64,000 nucleotides of DNA from Ralstonia pickettii (lineage in GTDB: Bacteria > Pseudomonadota > Gammaproteobacteria > Burkholderiales > Burkholderiaceae). Location: NCBI RefSeq assembly GCF_030582395.1, contig NZ_CP104381.1, positions 1,116,001 through 1,180,000 of the forward strand, given 5' to 3'. The translations under genes were made by a program, and so were the position numbers. The stretch's first letter is position 1; each line of letters opens with the position of its first letter. Below are positions 59,793-64,000 of this stretch, in pieces. The notes below the pieces were generated by a model, which ran no database searches, had not been told where the DNA came from, and saw only the letters and a list, made by a program, of their open reading frames with translations.

Positions 59793-61179
59793 TTCGTCGG
59801 CTGATCTCGTCAACAAGGTCGCACAACGCGTTGCCGCGTGTGCGGCCTTTGTTGCTTCTGGCGGGGCCGAGACGCCGATAGTGGCGATTGCCCTGTCAGG
59901 CGGGCGGGATTCTGCGGCGCTGCTGCACGCGTGTGCGGCGTGGCGGGCTGCGGGCGCACGCGTGCAGCTCGTTGCGCTGCATATCCATCACGGCCTGCAG
60001 CCCGATGCCGATGTCTGGGAATGTGCCTGCCGGGGCATGGCGGAGTCGGCTGGCGTTGCGTTCCATGCGCGTCGCGTCCATGTCGCGACCGATGCGGGGC
60101 AGGGCGTAGAGGAGGCTGCGCGCGAAGCGAGGTATGCGGCGCTCCACGCGCTCTGCGTAGAGACGGGCGCCTCCATCCTGCTGACGGCGCACCATCAGGA
60201 TGACCAAGCTGAAACGGTGCTGCTGCAATTGATGCGCGGCGCCGGTCTCGATGGCCTGGCCGCCATGCCGATGGCTCGGGTGGGCGCTGTGACAGTGTTG
60301 CGTCCATGGATCGACGCACCGCGTAGCGAAATTGAGCTGTACGCACACACCCACGCACTCAGTTGGATCGACGACCCGTCCAACGCCGATGCGCGCTACG
60401 CGCGGAACGCGTTGCGTCCGCTGCTGACGGGCATGGCGGATCATTTCCCGGCGTATCGCGAAGCGCTGTCCCGCAGCGCCGCGCACTTGGCGGATGCCGC
60501 CGCGTTAATCGAAGAGATTGCGCGAGCCGATTTGAGGCAGATCGCCTCTGCGGATGGCTTGGACGCGGCGGCGCTGATGGCGCTGTCCGTGCCACGCCAG
60601 CGTGCGGTGCTGCGTACCTGGTTGGCCGATGCGGGAATGCGCGCGCTGTCAACGCGTCGGCTTGAAGACCTGCGTACGCAACTGGTTGACGCGCGAAGCG
60701 ATGGCGCGCTGTGCGTCGAATTGCCTGCGGGGCAGGTTAGGCGTTACCGCGGCGTTGTGCGGATCGAAGCTGGTGCCAACGACGCATCGGAGCCGATCGC
60801 GGTCGCCATTCGGTCAACCCAGTTCGAACCAGCGCATCGAGTCGAGCAACGCGTGAATGTCGCCGCATGGGGCGGGACGCTGCTTTTTGCGCCCGTGGAC
60901 AGAGATGGCGTGGCGGCGCAAGCGTTGCAAGCGCCGCTGTCGCTGGCACCCCGCCGTGGCGGCGAACGCATTGTGTTGCGCGCCGGCGCACCGTCTCGCG
61001 CGCTCAAGCAGGCTTACCAGGAGGCTGGCATTCCGGCCTGGGAGCGCCAGCGGTTGCCGCTGCTCTATGCGGGCGAAACGCTCGTGTTTGCGGCGGGTCT
61101 GGGAATGAATCAAGTGGTCACGCACGACGGCGCTGGCTGGCGGATCACATGGTCAGCGAGCGCGGAAGGTGCCTCCTGA
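59761..61179 (+). CDS. tilS: tRNA(Ile)-lysidine synthase
   Basis: 472 residues. The PP-loop SGGRDS (46-51) and the tRNA-binding C-terminal domains are typical of Til[24 protein letters not shown] is the central family stretch. It converts C34 of a tRNA-Ile to lysidine so that it reads AUA. The chosen ATG lies within the end of accA (32-base overlap); a later non-ATG start cannot be excluded. Confidence 0.93.
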   Translation: MASSRKPTVADSSADLVNKVAQRVAACAAFVASGGAETPIVAIALSGGRDSAALLHACAAWRAAGARVQLVALHIHHGLQPDADVWECACRGMAESAGVAFHARRVHVATDAGQGVEEAAREARYAALHALCVETGASILLTAHHQDDQAETVLLQLMRGAGLDGLAAMPMARVGAVTVLRPWIDAPRSEIELYAHTHALSWIDDPSNADARYARNALRPLLTGMADHFPAYREALSRSAAHLADAAALIEEIARADLRQIASADGLDAAALMALSVPRQRAVLRTWLADAGMRALSTRRLEDLRTQLVDARSDGALCVELPAGQVRRYRGVVRIEAGANDASEPIAVAIRSTQFEPAHRVEQRVNVAAWGGTLLFAPVDRDGVAAQALQAPLSLAPRRGGERIVLRAGAPSRALKQAYQEAGIPAWERQRLPLLYAGETLVFAAGLGMNQVVTHDGAGWRITWSASAEGAS

Positions 61180-61275
61180 CACACATCGTCGCCGGCGAAT
61201 TGCTTGCCGATCGGCGCAAATTGCTGTATTTTCAAAAGCTTTTGCACCGCTTCGGCTCCTCCTGATCTTTCCAAG

Positions 61276-62526
61276 ATGGCTCTCATCGTTCACAAGTACG
61301 GTGGCACCTCGATGGGTTCGGTTGAACGCATCAAGAATGTCGCCAAGCGCGTTGCCAAGTGGCACCGTGCAGGTCACCAGATCGTGGTCGTTCCATCGGC
61401 CATGTCCGGTGAAACCAACCGCCTGCTGGGTATGGCCAAAGAGATTTCGGCCCAACCCGACCCGCGTGAACTCGACATGATTGCCTCGACCGGCGAGCAG
61501 GTGAGCGTCGGCCTGCTGGCCATTGCTCTGCATGCAGAAGGTATCGATGCCCGCAGCTACACCGGCTGGCAAGTCCCGGTGAAGACCGATTCCGCCTACA
61601 CCAAGGCGCGCATCCAGTCGATCGATGACGAGCGCGTGCGCGCTGATCTCGATGCCGGACGCGTTGTCGTCATCACGGGGTTCCAGGGCATCGACAGCGA
61701 AGGCCATATCACGACGCTGGGCCGTGGTGGTTCGGATACCTCGGCCGTGGCGGTTGCCGCTGCGCTCGAAGCCGAGGAGTGCCTGATCTACACCGACGTG
61801 GATGGCGTTTATACGACCGATCCGCGCGTGGTGGACGACGCGCGTCGCCTGGACAAGATCACCTTCGAAGAGATGCTGGAAATGGCCAGCCTTGGCTCGA
61901 AGGTGCTGCAGATTCGCTCGGTGGAGTTTGCCGGCAAGTACCGCGTGAAGACCCGCGTGCTGTCGTCGCTGACCGACCCGCTGATGCCGCTCGACGTTGA
62001 GATGAACTCGGGCACGCTGATTACTTTTGAGGAAGATTCGAACATGGAAGCCGCCGCCATTTCCGGCATCGCCTTTGCCCGCGACGAAGCCAAGATCACC
62101 GTGATCGGTGTCCCGGACAAGCCCGGCATCGCCTATCAGATCCTGGGCCCGGTTGCCGACGCCAACATCGACGTCGACATGATCATCCAGAACCAGTCGG
62201 TGGAAGGGAAGACGGACTTCACCTTCACCGTGCCGCGAGGCGAATACCAGCGCGCCCTGGCGATCCTGAACGATAGCGTGAAGGCGCATATCGGCGCGGC
62301 CAGCGTGTCGGGCGATCCGAAGGTGTCGAAGGTGTCGGTGGTGGGCGTGGGCATGCGCTCGCACGTAGGCATCGCCAGCAAGATGTTCCGCACGTTGTCG
62401 GAAGAGGGGATCAACATCCAGATGATCTCCACCTCGGAAATCAAGATCTCGGTGCTGATCGATGAGAAGTACATGGAGCTGGCCGTGCGCGCACTCCACA
62501 AGGCGTTCGAGCTGGACCAGGCGTAA
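61276..62526 (+). CDS. lysC: aspartate kinase
   Basis: 416 residues from the ATG at 61276. The kinase domain starts KYGGTSMGS (7-15), and two ACT domains at the C-terminus bind lysine and/or threonine for feedback control. It phosphorylates aspartate, the first step to lysine, threonine and methionine. dapA at 35098 acts later in the same pathway. tRNA-Ser follows after 146 bases. Confidence 0.97.
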   Translation: MALIVHKYGGTSMGSVERIKNVAKRVAKWHRAGHQIVVVPSAMSGETNRLLGMAKEISAQPDPRELDMIASTGEQVSVGLLAIALHAEGIDARSYTGWQVPVKTDSAYTKARIQSIDDERVRADLDAGRVVVITGFQGIDSEGHITTLGRGGSDTSAVAVAAALEAEECLIYTDVDGVYTTDPRVVDDARRLDKITFEEMLEMASLGSKVLQIRSVEFAGKYRVKTRVLSSLTDPLMPLDVEMNSGTLITFEEDSNMEAAAISGIAFARDEAKITVIGVPDKPGIAYQILGPVADANIDVDMIIQNQSVEGKTDFTFTVPRGEYQRALAILNDSVKAHIGAASVSGDPKVSKVSVVGVGMRSHVGIASKMFRTLSEEGINIQMISTSEIKISVLIDEKYMELAVRALHKAFELDQA

Positions 62527-62601
62527 TCGGCTGATCGGCCGGATGGCCGGGGTGGCGACCCCGAGAGCCCCAGATTCTCGCCGCGTGTCATGCAGTTGTC
62601 G

Positions 62602-62630
62602 TTGACCGGGTGGGGTGAAGTGGCTAGAAT
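62602..62630 (+). promoter_or_regulatory. sigma-70 promoter of tRNA-Ser
   Basis: TTGACC (62602-62607), a 17-base spacer and TAGAAT (62625-62630). The predicted start is about 36 bases before the tRNA. Confidence 0.8.
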
Positions 62631-62672
62631 ACGCGCTTCGTTGCACGGGCTCCTTCGTGCGACGCGAGTTTG

Positions 62673-62766
62673 GGAGACGTGGCCGAGAGGTCGAAGGCAC
62701 TCCCCTGCTAAGGGAGCATCCGGGCCAAAACCTGGATCGAGGGTTCGAATCCCTCCGTCTCCGCCA
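62673..62766 (+). tRNA. tRNA-Ser(GCU)
   Basis: A 94-nt class II tRNA. GGAGACG pairs with CGTCTCC, the anticodon loop is CUGCUAA with anticodon GCU, the long variable arm is present and the CCA is encoded. It is followed by a terminator and then by sequence that looks different from the core. tRNA-Ser genes are frequent insertion sites for integrative elements. Confidence 0.96.
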
Positions 62767-62777
62767 GAAATGGCGGG

Positions 62778-62817
62778 AAAACCCCGTAGAGTCGCGGCTC
62801 TACGGGGTTTTGTTTTT
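62778..62817 (+). terminator. terminator of tRNA-Ser
   Basis: A perfect 14-base-pair stem (62778-62791 with 62798-62811) with a 6-base loop, followed by a T-rich run. Confidence 0.9.
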
Positions 62818-62818
62818 T

Positions 62819-63319
62819 CCGACTATCAAATCGGCTATCAAAGCATATCTTCCTTGCGGGGCGCCCTCGGGGACGTTTTGAGCGCACTTCCCGTCTCTAC
62901 CCGCTAACCCCATCCTTTTCTTTCAAGCGGCTCGTGGGCAGTTTCTGCCCCTCCTAGCAGCTTTCCGGCAGGGCATGCGGCCGCCCCTCTGTGGGGCAGT
63001 CCGGCCGTCAATCAAATTTGCACCAAAACAGTGAATTTCAAGTTGCCCGATCCCCTCGGGTGCTGGTTTCTCGGACCGATTTCATGTTAATCTGGGCACA
63101 AATATGCTATTTGCATGTGTTTTAATGGCTTATTTTGCCTAAGTGTGCGAGATTTTTAGGTGATTCTATCGTCATCCTTACTGGCGTGACCTGACCGTCC
63201 TCCCGCAGCTTCCTGTGGCGTTCGCCGCGTCTTCTTCCCGATTTTCCCCCAGGCTTGCCGTTCGCCGATCCGAACTCCTTCGGAGGCACAAACTCGCCTG
63301 GCCTTTTTGGAGCGTTGTC
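62819..63319. other. gene-free stretch after tRNA-Ser, AT-richer than the core
   Basis: About 500 bases without a supported gene. It contains a short direct repeat (CTATCAAA twice near 62823-62840), a GC hairpin near 62980-63010 and an AT-rich part around 63080-63170 with an imperfect inverted repeat at 63100-63118. It may be the leader and promoter region of the gene at 63320. No integrase and no copy of the tRNA 3' end were found in it. Confidence 0.6.
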
Positions 63320-63625
63320 ATGAGTGAGTCTGCCGCTGTCCCGTCGTCTGTGCCGCTGTTTGCCCTCGGGCACGTCGTCGCCACGCCCGGCGCCCTAGAT
63401 TTGCTCGACCGCACCGGCATCAATGCATCCGCATTGCTGCATCGCCATCGACAGGGTGATTGGGGCACGGTCTGTGCAGAAGATGCGCAATCCAATATCG
63501 AAGCAGTTCTAGTGCGCGCCCGCATTTTCTCCGCATACGAGCTGGGGTCTCGGTGCGAACGGTTGTGGATTATTACTGAAGCTGATCGGCGCGTGACAAC
63601 GCTGCTGCTGCCAACGGAGTACTGA
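63320..63625 (+). CDS. small conserved protein typical of integrative elements
   Basis: 101 residues from the ATG at 63320 (GGAG 7 bases before). It is built around LGHVVATPGALDLLDRTGI, LLHRHRQGDWGTV and RLWIITEADRRVTTLLLPTEY. I recognise this pattern as a small protein common in plasmids and integrative elements of beta- and gammaproteobacteria, often mislabelled type I restriction endonuclease subunit M. It has no methylase motif, and no function is established. The next gene starts at its stop codon (TGATG overlap), so the two are probably translated together. Confidence 0.75.
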   Translation: MSESAAVPSSVPLFALGHVVATPGALDLLDRTGINASALLHRHRQGDWGTVCAEDAQSNIEAVLVRARIFSAYELGSRCERLWIITEADRRVTTLLLPTEY

Positions 63626-64000
63626 TGGAGCGCACCGTGCAAAAACTCCATCCTGCGCTCGCCGCTGGTCAGCGCTTGACCCTGAGCGGCAGCAGTACCC
63701 CAGCGTTTTCGTTTCAGGGCTCCTGGGACGGTGGCTGCGCCCTGCACGCCGCTGCAATGGCTTTGGCGATGCTGGGGCTTCTGACGCGCCCCTTGTATAT
63801 GTCGCAATCTCGGAACTGGGCGGAGGCCATGTTCTGGAAGCGGGCCCAGCCTTACTACCTCGACGGCATTACTTTGGATGAACTGGCGATCGTAATCTGG
63901 GAGTTGAATTGGGGCCTGCGGCCGGTGCTCTTCGAGGGGGCGCATACCCAAGTCTTCCAGTTCTGCGAGCAGGAAATCTTGCGCGGCTGGCCGGTGGTCG
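63625..64000 (+). CDS. C39-like cysteine peptidase-fold protein (partial, runs off the window)
   Basis: 125 residues are visible without a stop. A Gln (residue 31) stands 7 residues before a Cys in QGSWDGGCALHAAAMALAML (31-50), much like the oxyanion Gln and nucleophile Cys of C39 and papain-like peptidases, where the distance is usually 6. The last visible residues ILRGWPVVV resemble the strand that precedes the catalytic His in C39-like proteins (L..GxPVIV). The catalytic His and Asp would lie beyond the window. It overlaps the previous gene by one base (TGATG), so the two are likely co-expressed. Function not known. Confidence 0.55.
   Translation, partial: MERTVQKLHPALAAGQRLTLSGSSTPAFSFQGSWDGGCALHAAAMALAMLGLLTRPLYMSQSRNWAEAMFWKRAQPYYLDGITLDELAIVIWELNWGLRPVLFEGAHTQVFQFCEQEILRGWPVV

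Noticed and set aside
62820..63319. CRISPR array or tandem-repeat locus after tRNA-Ser
   Set aside because: Only one short direct repeat (8 bases, twice) is present; no regular repeat-spacer pattern.
63320..63625. Type I restriction methylase subunit
   Set aside because: This label is often attached to this small family, but at 101 residues it has no SAM-binding or NPPF-type motif.
63625..64000. Bacteriocin ABC exporter with a C39 domain
   Set aside because: A C39-like pattern is seen, but no transmembrane or ATPase part is in the visible region; it remains open beyond the window.

Overview
The window is high-GC proteobacterial chromosome, most likely from the genus Ralstonia or a close Burkholderiaceae relative (Betaproteobacteria). 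This rests on gene content and order recognised from memory (lolCD-tatD-comEC, pyrG-kdsA-eno-ftsB, trmJ-cysE-lpxH-ppiBA-cysS-accA-tilS-lysC), on the Ala/Arg-rich code and on NADPH/ferredoxin and chemotaxis genes typical of that group; no database search was possible. Almost all of it (1-62820) is dense core chromosome with ordinary housekeeping genes. The last 1.2 kb, beyond a tRNA-Ser, looks different and is probably the edge of an accessory element.

Layout. 1-2150: the end of a LeuC and a complete LeuD next to a 2-hydroxycarboxylate transporter. 2297-6139: tRNA-Lys, a LysR regulator divergent from a YeiH-type membrane protein, a DUF899 protein, tRNA-Leu, tRNA-Asn and a 7Fe ferredoxin. 6318-9104: recJ with an RpfE-like gene. 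9176-14576: lolC, lolD, tatD and comEC. 14681-19922: the Anbu cluster (circularly permuted ATP-grasp, alpha-E protein, transglutaminase, Anbu proteasome homologue, alpha/beta hydrolase). 20013-24702: pyrG, kdsA, a DUF1330 gene, eno, ftsB. 24760-30798: lipoprotein, hslO, gamma carbonic anhydrase, DUF455 ferritin-like protein, alpha/beta hydrolase, DCC protein, DUF4166 protein and a ferredoxin-NADP reductase. 30949-38060: a co-directional run of RNase AM-like, yciO, M50 protease, trpS, methyltransferase, dapA, bamC and an MBL-fold exonuclease-like gene. 38211-44242: Ala-rich lipoprotein, roxA and slyD (divergent and overlapping in their control regions), a phosphoesterase and mutS. 44340-49218: LysR and two chemotaxis receptors. 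49231-53564: MOSC, glutamine amidotransferase, suhB, trmJ, cysE. 53587-62526: lpxH, ppiB, ppiA, TPR protein, cysS, an AlkA-type glycosylase, accA, tilS, lysC. 62673-64000: tRNA-Ser(GCU), its terminator, a gene-free AT-richer leader, a small mobile-element-associated protein and the start of a C39-like cysteine peptidase that runs off the window.

How the genes work together. Envelope construction is the strongest theme: lolCD (lipoprotein export), bamC (outer-membrane protein assembly), kdsA and lpxH (LPS), accA (fatty acids), ftsB (division) and ppiA (periplasmic folding). Translation and tRNA modification form a second (trpS, cysS, tilS, trmJ, yciO, roxA, four tRNAs), and the aspartate/lysine and cysteine pathways a third (lysC, dapA, cysE).

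The items most worth following are the right-edge accessory segment with its C39-like peptidase, the Anbu cluster with an unusually long Anbu C-terminal tail, a TrpS carrying the four-cysteine iron-sulfur signature, an AlkA-type glycosylase with a histone-H1-like tail, and the slyD promoter lying inside the divergent roxA gene.
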